This document shows positions 32,446-43,656 of a DNA stretch of 64,000 nucleotides, one piece after another. A program made the position numbers and the translations under genes. The notes below the pieces were generated by a model, which worked only from the letters and a program-made list of their open reading frames with translations, did not search any database and had not been told where the DNA came from. This stretch comes from an uncultured bacterium (GTDB taxonomy: Bacteria > Patescibacteriota > Gracilibacteria > Absconditabacterales > Absconditicoccaceae): positions 92,938 to 156,937 of the forward strand of contig CAMJIH010000001.1 in the NCBI GenBank assembly GCA_946405785.1, written 5' to 3'. The number at the start of each line of letters is the position of its first letter. Position 1 is the stretch's first letter.

Positions 32446-33765
32446 ATGAAAAAATTAATCAAGAAGGTGTTATGTTATGATAAAATATACCCAATAATCA
32501 AAGATTCATCATTATACCATCTTTACAAAAAAAGCCAATGAGATATTGCAAATTCACTATACAATAATCCATGAAACAACTTTTTCATAATTGGTGTAAC
32601 TTGAACTAACGGAAAAACAACAACCGTAAATCTCCTTCAAAAAATTCTTAATGATAATGTCGCACCAACAATTTCAATTAGTACAGCAGATATCAGAATA
32701 GATACCCAAAGAAAAGAGAATTCAAAAAAAATGACTTCTCTTAACGTTTTTGATTTACATTCTTATCTTACAACAGCTAAAGATAGCTGATGTAGAATTG
32801 CTGTATTAGAAGCATCATCACAATGATTAGATCAACATAGATTTGAAGGAATCGATTTCGATGCTGCAGTATTAACAAATATTACACACGATCATCTTGA
32901 TTACCACTGAGATATGGAAAGATATGCTAATGCAAAAAAAATCCTTTTTAAAAATGTATTATCAAATAAAAAACAGACAAAAATATGAGTCTTCCCTACT
33001 GATGATACATACTGAAGAAAATGGTTTGAAGAAATGCCATTAGATAAAAAAATTAGTTATTCATCATCTGCATCTTCAATCCTAAAAGCAACTCAAATCA
33101 TTGAATATCTTGACCATACAGAATTTGTATTCTCTTATCTAGGAAAACTTTACAGAGTAAGGACAAATCTCTTATGAGCATATAATGTAAATAATATTCT
33201 TGCAGCAATGTGAGTAGGAATAGAAATTTGATTAGATATGAACAAAATCATCGCTTCAGTTGAAAGCTTCCAATGAGTAAATGGAAGACTTCAAAAACAA
33301 GTAATTAAATGAGCAACATATTTTGTTGATTTTGCACATACTCCTGATGCACTAGAAAAAACATTAACATTCCTTGAAAAAGAAAAAGGAGATGGAAGAC
33401 TTATTACTGTATTCTGAGTTCCATGAAACAGAGATACAGAAAAGAGACCTATTATGTGAGAATTAGCATGGAAATTTTCAGATATAGCAATATGTACTGA
33501 TGATGATCCAGACACAGAAAATAGACTTAGTATTCTAAATGAGCTAAGCAAACCAATCCAAGAGAGATTCCTCGCTCCTTGAAAAATGTCATACATTATA
33601 CCTGAAAGACGTTATGCTATAAAATTTGCAACAGAAATAGCAAAACCTGGAGACATTATATTGCTTGCAGGTAAATGACATGAAAAAGTACAATTAACAA
33701 ACTACTGAAAAAGAGATTGGAGTGATTATGCTGAACTCGAAGCTATAAAAAATAGCTCTAATTAA
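32446..33765 (+). CDS. murE: UDP-MurNAc-tripeptide synthetase (MurE-like)
   Basis: The 439-residue Mur ligase has the ATP loop [69 protein letters not shown], and GAGK-like LLAGKGHEKVQ; the VFG-x-P-G-N-R-D block is also present. MurE adds the third residue of the stem peptide. mDAP enzymes carry D-N-P-R at the substrate site; here the block reads T-D-D-D-P-D, closer to the D-D-P pattern of L-Lys enzymes. No in-frame start exists upstream because of a TAA. It is followed by pyruvate kinase with a 24-base gap. Confidence 0.93.
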
Positions 33766-33789
33766 AAATTTATAAACTAAAATAAAAAC

Positions 33790-35214
33790 ATGCAAACACA
33801 ACTAACTAAAATTATAGCTACCGTAAAAGATGATTGTCCTATAGACAGAGTTATCCAATTATACAATGCTTGAGTAGATGTAATAAGAATCAATTTTACT
33901 CACGCAACACCTGAAAGTAGTAAAAGACTTTTAGAAGAAATAAATATGCAAAATAAACAAGGATATACTCATCTAAGTATCCTTCTAGATACAAAAGGTC
34001 CTGATATAAGAACTTGAATTAGAGAAACACCCTTACAAGTAAAAAGAAACGAAGTTTTCAATATTTACATCGATGAATCAAAAATAACAAAAGATTCTGA
34101 CATCTTCTGTGATTACGCATGAATTGTAAAAGATGTAAAACCAGGACAAGAAATAATTATTGATTCATGACTCTTACTCGTTGAAGTAAAAGAAGTAAAC
34201 AAAAATTGATTAGTTGTAAAAGCACTTAACGATGCTGAAATATGATCAAAAAGGCACATTAACCTTCCATGAGTTAAAGTATCTTTACCTGCAATGATTG
34301 AAAAAGACAGAACAGACATTTTATTCTGAATAAAAATGTGAATTTCTTATGTTGCTGCATCATTCATTAGAACAGGAGAAAACGTAAAAGAAATTAGAAG
34401 TTTCTTAGATAAGAATTGATGAAATCATGTTAAAATCATTTCTAAAATAGAGAACAAAGAAGCAATCGATAATCTAGAAGAAATTGTAAAACACTCAGAC
34501 TGAGTAATGGTTGCTAGAGGTGATTTAGGTATTGAAATGCCTATTTATGAATTACCTGTATATCAAAAGAAAATACTTGATATGTGTTTCCAATATTGAA
34601 AACCTGTTATCATTGCTACAGAATTAATGAAAAGTATGGTAAACAATCCATTCCCAACAAGAGCAGAAGTAAGTGATGTTTACAACTCTGTACTTATGAG
34701 AGCCGATGCTGTTATGCTATCAGATGAAACTGCTATCGGTAAATATCCAATCAAAGCAGTACAATATATGGAAAAAATTGTTGGAGAAGCAGAAAGAACA
34801 ACAACAAACAAACATAAAGACTTTGATATTCAAACAACAAATGAAGCTGAAATACTTAAAAAAGCACTTTCACGTTATGCACTAATGCTTGCAGATGAAA
34901 TTCATGCTAAAGCAGTTGTAGCTTTCTCATATTCATGAAACTTAGCAAGATATCTTTCTGCACTAAAACCAAACGTCCCAGTTATCTCATTTACAGAAGA
35001 TTTTGACACACACTACTCAATGGGAATAAGTTTTTGAGTATTTTCTAAGAAGATAAGGAAGTTCTCAAAGCATATGTCAGAAGACCAAGAAATTGCTATC
35101 GAAGCACTAAAAGAAGAAAAACTAATTAAAAAATGAGATCAAATAATCATCATTTGAGTAAGATTATATGATTGAGTTCGTCAACCACAAATAAGAGTTG
35201 TACCAATCGTATAA
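33790..35214 (+). CDS. pyk: Pyruvate kinase (canonical copy)
   Basis: The 474-residue protein has the complete catalytic set: [73 protein letters not shown], and [33 protein letters not shown] full C-terminal domain ends QIRVVPIV. It makes ATP and pyruvate from PEP and ADP. It contrasts with the degenerate paralogue at position 1. The genome therefore has one intact and one divergent copy about 33 kb apart. Confidence 0.96.
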
Positions 35215-35250
35215 TAAACTTAAAATATCTGATTATTGAAATAGGAAAAG

Positions 35251-35282
35251 AAATACATAGTATACATGCTATGTATTTTTCT
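35251..35282 (+). terminator. Terminator after pyk
   Basis: AAATACATAG and CTATGTATTT pair over an 8-base loop, followed by T residues. Confidence 0.85.
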
Positions 35283-35299
35283 ATATTGTACATATTATT

Positions 35300-36307
35300 A
35301 TGAGATCAGAAATTTTAAAATGGGATAATGAAACAGCAAAAAAAGCAAAAGATATTATCCAAAGATGAGACATTGTAGCATTCCCAACAGAAACAATTTA
35401 TTGATTAGGTGCAGATGCTCTCAATACAACAGCTGTTAAAAAAATCTTTGAAGCAAAAGGAAGACCTAGTTCTAATCCTTTAATTGTTCATATATGAAAA
35501 AAAGAACAAATAAATGGTTTATGAATTATTGAAAATAAATATCAGCAACAAATTGTTGATAAACTATTCCCATGACCTATAACACTCCTCTTAAAAAAAG
35601 AAGATTGTATTCCAGAAGTTGTAACACAAAATCCATACGTATGAATAAGGATGCCTTCAAATACAATAGCAAATGAATTTCTTATCGCTGTTGAAGCACC
35701 AATTGCTGCACCTAGCGCCAATATCTCATGAAAGCCAAGTCCAACTTCAGCACCAATGGTAGCAGATAATGTATGAGATAAAATTGATCTAATCATTGAT
35801 TGATGAAATTCTGACTATGGTATTGAATCAACTGTTGTAAAAGTTGATGAAGAAGATTGAAAATGAAAAATCTGAATATTAAGACCTTGATTCATAACAA
35901 AAGAAGATCTTGAAGAATTCTTTAAATGACAGGATGTTGAAGTAGAATACACTTCTAAAGACAAAAACATGTCTCCAGGGACAAGATTTAAACATTATTC
36001 AATCCCTTGAGAAATTATAATAATAGACAATTATAAAGACATCGAACAACCAATCAACTCACCTACAGCAATTATAGCAACGAAAGAATGGCTTTCTAGA
36101 GAAAACCTTAAATCAATAAAAAATGAAAAATTACTAATATTAGAACGATGAACAGAAAGTAATCTAGCAAGCTGTGCTCATAGTTTATTCGACCTTTACC
36201 ACAAATGTGAAACCTTATGAATAAAGAAAGTATATATTCAAAGGCTTCCTGAAAATTGATTGTGATTTGCTATAATGAATAGAGTAAAAAGATCTGCTGA
36301 AAAATAA
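35300..36307 (+). CDS. tsaC: L-threonylcarbamoyladenylate synthase (TsaC/Sua5 type)
   Basis: The 335-residue protein has a YrdC domain: VAFPTETIYGLGADA, IFEAKGRPSSNPLIVHI, LFPGPITLLLKKED, MPSNTIANEFL, PIAAPSANISGKPSPTSA, and STVVKVD with ILRPG. A ~110-residue C-terminal Sua5 domain follows the linker SPGTRFKHYSI. It makes threonylcarbamoyl-AMP for the t6A37 modification of tRNAs reading ANN codons. A TATATT sequence 12 bases before the ATG may serve as a -10 for a very short leader. Confidence 0.94.
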
Positions 36308-36334
36308 AAAAGAGAAGTTTAAACTTCTCTTTTT
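36307..36334. terminator. Bidirectional terminator
   Basis: AAAGAGAAGTTTAAACTTCTCTTT is a perfect palindrome between convergent tsaC and nusB. Confidence 0.9.
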
Positions 36335-36341
36335 CTGTATA

Positions 36342-36962
36342 TTATTTTTCTGACTCTTCTTTACTTAATAGTTCATGAAGAATACCATTTACTAACTTAG
36401 GAGATCAATCATCTGCATATCTTTTAGCCAATTCAACCATTTCATTGATAATAACCTCTTTAGGAGTTCATAAGACCTTATATTCAATATATCATAAGAG
36501 CAATAATACTTGATCCATTGGATCCATTTTTTCATAAGAAAACGTCTTTGTATAAGAATTAATCTTTTTATCAAATCCTTTTTCATATTTCTTTAATGCT
36601 CATCAAACTTGTAATACATAATCTACATCAACATCATCAGATGACCATTGATCAAAGAAGTATCCCATAATATAAGAGAAATCTTCATCAATATCATATT
36701 GTTGAGCATATTTAGAGATTTTTTCCTTTATCTCTTCATCCCAATGGAGAATTTCATGTTTCTTATTTTCAACAGCCTTCAAAAATGCATCATCAAGAAA
36801 CTTTGAATTATCTTTTTTTAACTCAGGTTCAGCATCAAAAAATTTTGGACTTCATCCTTCATCTCAAACAATTCCTCTCTCATTTAAAAGAGAAAAAAAA
36901 CAATGCTGATAAAAATACGAAAGAACGATTTTTCTAGCATTGATTCTTTTTTTTATATCCAT
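36342..36962 (-). CDS. nusB: Transcription antitermination protein NusB
   Basis: The 206-residue protein begins RINARKIVLSYFYQ, the NusB N-terminus (R-x-x-A-x-x-x-L-Y-x-x-x). It ends with the diagnostic PKEVIINEMVELAKRYADDGSPKLVNGILHELL. An insert of ~60 residues after the first helix makes it longer than the usual 130-160. NusB with S10 assembles the rRNA antitermination complex. It lies downstream of rpmF on the minus strand. Confidence 0.93.
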
Positions 36963-36996
36963 GAAACAAATCTTTCTGAAATGTAAAAGCATAAAA

Positions 36997-37227
36997 CTAA
37001 GCCTCAACTACAGTTGAAGAACCTTTAGCTTTTATTGTTAGAACTTGTTTTCAATTATAATATCCACAAGATGGACAAACTCTATGGTTTAATCTATTAG
37101 CTCAACAATTTGGACATTTTGCAGTTTTATATGTCTCAGACAATCTTCTTTGATTAATTGTCTTCCATGTTGAATGTCTCTTATTAGTTTGAGTCTTACT
37201 AATTTTTTTCTTTGGACCGATTGTCAT
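36997..37227 (-). CDS. rpmF: 50S ribosomal protein bL32
   Basis: The 76-residue protein has the bL32 start GPKKKISKTQTNKRHSTW and a zinc ribbon [22 protein letters not shown], with four cysteines. One of the ribb glycines is TGA. The C-terminal ~20 residues form a short beta tail common in this family. Confidence 0.95.
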
Positions 37228-37263
37228 TTCCTTAATAAACTTAACAAATTAAAATATCCAAAA

Positions 37264-37710
37264 TTACTCAGCTTTTTCTGCTTTTTTAGCTGGAGCTTTC
37301 TTAGCTGCAGCAGGCTTCTTTGCAGGAGCTTTTTTAGCTGGAGCAGCTTTTTTTGGAGCAGCTTGCTTAACTGTTTCTTTCTTTACAGCAGCCTTCTTTG
37401 GAGCAGCTTCTTTCTTTGGAGCTTTATTTTCTTCAGCAGGAACAACTTCTACAACAGTCTTAAGATATGTTCTTCCATTGAACTTCTTAAAGTTCTTCTT
37501 TTTGAAAGTAACAATTCAATTTGTTTCTGCTAAGATACTAAAATCAGCAGCTTCATAAGTATTTTTTCCGCATTCATACTTACTTCCTTTTTGTCTAATA
37601 ATGATGTTACCTGCAACAACAGGTTGTCCTCAAAATACTTTGACACCACGATATTTTGGTTGTGAATCCTTTAAATTTTTAACGGAACCTGCAGCTTTTT
37701 TATGTGCCAT
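37264..37710 (-). CDS. rpmA: 50S ribosomal protein bL27 with Ala/Lys/Pro-rich tail
   Basis: Residues 1-85 are bL27: [48 protein letters not shown], reaching the peptidyl transferase centre. The remaining ~60 residues are repeats of A-A-P-K-K and A-P-A-K-K, a histone H1-like tail that normal bL27 (~85 residues) lacks. The tail could bind rRNA or DNA; that is inference. bL21, the usual neighbour, is not adjacent. It precedes rpmF and nusB on the minus strand. Confidence 0.94.
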
Positions 37711-37812
37711 AACTTTTCAAACAAGATAAAAATCGACTTCAACAGAATATAAAGATTAGAAACAAATATTCAAGACGAAATAAGGATTTATTTTTCGAAA
37801 TAACAATATATC

Positions 37813-40290
37813 CTATACTCCAACTCTATAATAGACTTCTTTATCAACCAATTCTCTCTTTGTTCCCCACTTTAATGAAGAAATTTGTTTCATTATTTGA
37901 ACTTTTTCTGGACTATTTTTCACTGGCATATCCCAATAAAGTTTTGCCTTAAAACTAAATGGCCTTGTCTGCTGATTATTAACAGAAATTTTACAAGCAC
38001 CCATAAATTTCTCCGTAGATGTAAGATCAGTTTGATTAAACTCCGGTTCAAATTCTTTAGCTAAAAATTCAGCATCAGGAGTACCAACTTTATAAATAAA
38101 CATATTTCCTATGTTACCAAATATAGTTTTAGAAAGATCTAGATTACCTCCTAATCATTCTTGTTTCAACTGATCTATATACTGATGAGCAACAACAAGT
38201 CCTAATTTATATTTTCTGGCTTCTGAAAGAATAGATTCAAAAGAAGCAGAAACATAGTTTTGGAATTCATCAACATAAAGATAATGAGGGACTCTATCTT
38301 CAACAGCAATTCTAGATCTTTTTAAAGCAGAAAGCTTTACCTGCATCGCAATAATTTTACCGATAAGTTTAGATGTTTCTTCTGAAACAGTACCCTTTGC
38401 AAGATTAAGCAAAATCACCTTCTTTTGTTGCATTGCATCATACATCTTAAATGCAGATTTTGGCTGTCATATAATATTTCTAACATATACTCATGTTGTA
38501 AAAGGTCCAAATTTAGCTTGTATAAATGGAATAATTTCAGCCTTTTCTCTATCTCACATTTTCCTATATGTTTTATTCCACCAAGAAGCAACAACAGGAT
38601 CTTTCAAGTTTCTAATTTTTGCTTCAGCAAAAGCCTCGTCAGTAAAGAGCCTCATAATATCAACTATTGTTCCTCATTCAGGTTGATCCATCAACAATAA
38701 ACAAGCATTTCTAAAGTAATCCTGAATTCTTGGACCAAAAATTTCAGGTCCATACATCTGAACGAACATTTCAACCAAATCATTTGTAATAACATCCTTT
38801 TCATCTGCATCTTCAGGATCAACTTCCAACGGATTTAATCAAATTGGATATGCAGTATTTCACAAATCAAAATGAATTAAATCATCAATTCTTTCTTTTG
38901 GAAAATATTGCAATAAAGCTTCAATTGCATCACCATGCGGATCAATGAAAGTAAATCATCTTCAATTTTCCATATCATCAATCGCTTGTGCCAGCATAAT
39001 TGTAGATTTTCAAGTACCTGTCTGTCACAAAACATAAATATGCCTAAATCTATCACTATCCGTAATTCTTATCTCTTTCTTAACTCATCAGTAATTATTA
39101 TATCCTACGACAATACCTTCACTTGGAAGATTATCTGGAGCAGGAATAATTTTAAATTTTTGCCATGCTATCCTTGGATTTTGATTAAATCTTCAATGTG
39201 GAAAATGGATAATAGAAGATAATTCTTTAATATTTAATATTGTAGTTTTTTTGAAATTTTTAAGATCATCCATAAGGGTGTTATCACTATAGAATAATCT
39301 CAATACATAATGCTTTGCAAACTTTCTTAAATTCTTTGCTTTATGAAATTTAATAGTATTTAACCCTATATAATTATATTGATTAAAGAGTCTTGAAATA
39401 TCATCGATAATTTTTTTAGGTCTATGTTTATCTGGAGATGTAGCAATAGTTCTCATCTTTACCTGGAATAATTCATCATCCATTTTTTTATCAAAATCTC
39501 ACAATTGTTGTTGAGAAAAATTATGTTTTTTCTTCTCATTTTCTTTATTTTTAGCATCAGCTTTATCAGAGTTCCAAACCTTTTTAACAAATCACCAGAA
39601 GCCCTTAATTTCTTTTCATTCTTTAATATCATCAGCCTTCTTTCTCATTTTTTTCAACCAACTTTCATGCAATGGTTCAACCAATATTTGAATTCATACT
39701 TTTTCTTCTTTAGTCAAATTAGAAAAAGCTGATAATATACTATCCATTGGATCAGCTTCAAAAGATTCATATGTTTTAATTGGATATACACTATTCTTAG
39801 TTAACGTAAATTCTCATCATGCATAGAATTTACCAGCATCTAATAATTTTGGTTGTTTAACTTCTTCAACAATAGCTCATGTATAAAATGAAGCTATCAT
39901 TTTTTCTACCGTAATTAGATGTTCTTTAGGTACTCATAAGAAAAACTTAATAACTTCCTTTTCAACAACAATTTCCATACTAATATAATTATTACCATAA
40001 CGTTTATTTTTCCAAGAATCATCAAAAACAGCATAAAAGTTTTTATATACTTGATTCATAAGTTCGATATTTTGCTTCATTGACTGGATATGATCCTTAG
40101 CATCAATATCAGAACTTCTTGCTACAGCATTCTTAGGAATTTGTACTTGTAAAAATCTCAAACCATAAGCTTGTTCTTTTCTATGCTTTCTCTTTTCAGA
40201 CAAAAAGAAAACTCTATAGAGGTTCAATCAGAAGTACCACAATATAACACAAACTAGAATTCATATAAATATGTTTGAGATAATATCCAT
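37813..40290 (-). CDS. VirD4/TraG-like membrane ATPase (type IV secretion coupling-protein family)
   Basis: The 825-residue protein has one N-terminal membrane segment (IFIGILVCVILWYFGLNLY) and a long N-terminal domain unlike classical VirD4. The ATPase follows, with Walker A GQTGTGKSTIMLAQ, FTFIDPHGDAIEALLQYF, GNTAYPIGLNPLEVD, an arginine-containing RSRIAVEDRVPHYLYVDEFQNY (Walker B D-E-F-Q), and EARKYKLGLVVAHQYIDQL. D-E-F-Q-N and A-R-K-x-x-L-x-x-x-x-x-H-Q-Y are hallmarks of TraD/TraG-type DNA pumps common in CPR genomes. It could move DNA or proteins to or from a partner cell, or serve DNA uptake with the prepilin. No relaxase or VirB genes are nearby. Confidence 0.88.
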
Positions 40291-40361
40291 GTTTTATATA
40301 TTAATAAACCTTAATTAAGTATAGAGCTTTCTTCAAAAAAAGCAAATTTAGACAACATTTT

Positions 40362-43001
40362 CTATAGCATTCACTTCAACACTTTATAATCAACTTTTCC
40401 AGTTCACAACAATGGAATACTATCAATTTCTTGAACTCTTGTAATTTGTATCAAATTACTCACTCATTTTGATTTCAAGTATTCATTAACTTCCTTCACT
40501 TTCAAAGACATTCATACAACAAATAATACAATTTCAATTCCACCATCCGTTTCTTTTCATTCTAATGCAAGATTAATTTCTTCTGAACTACCATATTTTT
40601 CTTGTAATAATTCTTCCAAGAAAGGCAATGAAATCATTTCTCATCAAAGCTTGAGGAACCTCTTTTTTCTTCAAGTTATAAATAAGAATCAATCTTTATC
40701 TAAATATCATAAATCTCATGTTCTATACCATATTTTCTTTCATTGTTTCAAGAAAGGAGATTCTAGTGTTTTATCTTCATATCATCCAAAAACATTTGGT
40801 CATGAATAATAAATCATTCACTCTTCTCAAATAGGTAATTTTTCATCTGTAGCTAAATCACAAATTTGTACCTCACCAACAGAGATAGGAATACCTACAG
40901 ATTGTGGCTTTTGTTTTTCTATTGTATTAATAGAAATGATTGGAGCTGTTTCTGTAATACCATATCATTCAAGAATAGTACAATTTGGAATAATTTTTCT
41001 AGTTTTTTCAAAAACAATTTCTGAACATTTTTCACCACCAGTAATAACATAACGCAAAGATGTTAATTGTTCTGGTTTAGCAATATTCAATAAATTCTTT
41101 AAAAATGTAGGTGTAGTTGCTAAAATTGTTGGTTTAGTGTGACTAATCAATTTTGCAGCAGTAATAGAATCATTAGGATCCGGAGTATTTACAGATCTTA
41201 ATCATGCAATAATTGGGAAAATAGTATTTACTGTAAATCAGAAACTATGGAAAGGAGGTAAATAACAGAATAATGTTTCATCATTATGTACACTCAATAT
41301 TCCAGTAGTTCAAGCCCACTCTGCCATCATATTCTTATGAGTTAATGGAACAGCTTTTGGCAATGATTCACTTCCAGAAGTATATAATACAACTGCTGTT
41401 TCATCTAAATCTTTTGGTATTGGGAAATATAAACTTTTTACAACAGCCTTAAGTTTATAACTTAATGGAATATCTTTCAATAAATCTTCCAAAAAGACAA
41501 AATCATATTTGTTTAACCAATCAATATTTATTGTTTTATAAAATGTTCTTGAAGTTAAAATCTTTTCAGTTTTTGAAAACTTAACACAATGATCAAATGC
41601 TGATTCAGGATGAGTCCAGTTCATCATAACTGGAATTTTTTTAGCCAAATAAGCTGCCAAAATAATCATTGTTGTACTTCCTAATGCTGGAAACATAACT
41701 CAAATATGTTTTCATGGAATCTTTTTTAAATATTCGCTTATCAAAAATGACTTTAATACAACATCTTTTCTCTTTTGAAGTCAAAACATAGTATCATAAA
41801 TTTGAGCCGCATTTTTATCTTCTTTCCAATATTCTTTAAACTTCTCCAATACATTTTGTGATAAATCAGTTTCCCAATCATGAGTTTTACTTTTCTCTTC
41901 AGGAATATTCCACTCACAAGGTTTTAATTCTAGTTCCTCGGCAGCGGTAATTCATAATGCCATTGCCACGAGATCTGCAACTATTTTTAATTCTTTCAAT
42001 GGTGTATTTGAAGCTTTAGGATAAGCATTCAAAATTAAATTTTTAATTTCGGCCATATCCAATGAATCAAAATAGAGTTCCAAAATAAGATTTGAAGAAA
42101 GTGTAATTTTTTCTTTTTTATCAATATCTTTAACACTTCTTACAAGATTAATAACATTTTTAACAACATCTTCAGGAAATTTTGCAATATCATACTCATT
42201 ATGATTTTGAAAACTCTCAATAGAATTACGAATATGTTTTGGAAGTTCCTTTCATTTTACATTATTGTAGTAGAAATAATTCTTAACATACAAAACTTCC
42301 TCTCATCATTTTTCATTATAAAAATCTTCAAGACTTTGATTAAAATCTTCTAACGATTTCTTGCATTGTTTTTTCAATAAAGTTGTTTGATCCAAAATCT
42401 CAATAGAGACTTTTCTTTTAGGGACAAAAAAGAACAAATTAGCTACCAAAAACCATATTGTTCTCAATAAATTTCATGCAAATGCTGGAGTCTTTCAATT
42501 CCAAGCATTAGACCATCTACTTCACCATAAACCAGTTGTTCTAATTGTTAAAACTTTTGTATTTTTTGGTAAATTTTGAAGTGCTAGATAAGCAGATTTT
42601 TTTCATCAAATATATTCTTCTCATTGTCACTTTAATCTTCATGATGGATAAAGAAGAACTGAGTCTCAATCTTCTAATGCTTGTATTAAATCATGTAAAG
42701 CATCCTTTATTGCTCAATCTCAACTATTTGAATTTCATTTACCAATTTCTTGAATTGTAATAGTATTCATCAACTTAAAGATCCATCACAAAAATGGATT
42801 CTTTGAGAAATCAGATGTTGCAACTGGTCTTATTTTAATATATGGACGGAAAATACACCACATCAAAACAGGATCAACATAAGCAATATGATTTGGTAAT
42901 ACTAAATAATTTGATTCACTATCAAATGAAGGGAATCCTTTTATGTCTAATTTATAACGTATTTTCATAATCCATAAAAGCAACCTTGCCACTAATTTCA
43001 T
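40362..43001 (-). CDS. aas: PlsC acyltransferase-acyl carrier-acyl-ACP synthetase fusion (Aas-like)
   Basis: The 879-residue protein has three parts. Residues ~1-230 are a PlsC-type acyltransferase (YLVLPNHIAYVDPVLMW, an N-H-x-x-x-x-D variant of H-x4-D, and YPSGRLK-like). Around residue 313 lies an acyl-carrier-like segment, LILELYFDSLDMAEIKNLI, with the D-S-L-D phosphopantetheine serine. Residues ~440-879 are an AMP-forming ligase: VVLYTSGSESLPKAVPLTHKNM, FHSFGFTVNTIFPI, GYGITETAPIISINT, and [30 protein letters not shown]. Bacterial Aas re-esterifies lysophospholipids with acyl chains activated on ACP; an internal carrier would allow channelling. In a lineage that usually lacks fatty-acid synthesis, it probably recycles host-derived acyl chains. 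Confidence 0.88.
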
Positions 43002-43068
43002 TTTTTGTTTTTAGTAATAAATAAACACATACATAAATATACTGAAAAAGCACAAAATAAGCAAAAAA

Positions 43069-43629
43069 TTAAGCATTTTTATGACTTTTTTGATATTCTT
43101 CAAAAGCTGTGATAATATCATCACAAACTTCTGCTGGTGTTTTATTATCTGTACTTATCATAAAATCATAATTACCCTTATCCCAAAGGTCTATTCAGTA
43201 CAATTTAATATATCTATTTCTATCTGATTCATTTCTCTCTTTTGTCGCCTGTAAAGTACTTTCAAAAGAATCATAATTATCTGTCGTTCTATTGTCTCAC
43301 AAAATTCTTTTTGAAGCAACCTCATCAGAAACATCCAAAAATACTTTAAACGCATGAGGTTGACACAAAAATCACAATCTAGATTCAAGAAGGATTCCTG
43401 AATTTACATCTAATGATTTTTGATATTCTTCAAACTTTAAATCAAACTCTTTTTGATTCTCTGGTTTTTCTCAAAGAAGATTAAATTCAAGTATACTAAG
43501 TCACATTTCTTCAGCTAATTTTCTTTTCAAAGTTCCAATTGAAATAATTTCATAGTTTAACTTTTCAGCAAGCAATTTTGAAACCGTTCATTTTCAACTT
43601 CAAGCCTTTCATCAAAGAGTAATAATCAT
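43069..43629 (-). CDS. Cytidylate kinase-like NMP kinase
   Basis: The 186-residue P-loop kinase begins MIITLGGKAGSGKGTVSKLLAEKL, then ISIGTLKRKLAEEMG. GILLESRLGFL, VFLDVSDEVASKRILGDNR, ERNESDRNRYIKLYGIDLWDKGNYD and STDNKTPAEV follow. The last blocks match the cytidylate kinase-like (AAA_18/archaeal Cmk) group, which phosphorylates CMP/dCMP. Two Gly of the P-loop are TGA. Substrate cannot be fixed from sequence alone. Confidence 0.82.
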
Positions 43630-43656
43630 AGAAATATTCTTAAAAAAACTAAAATA

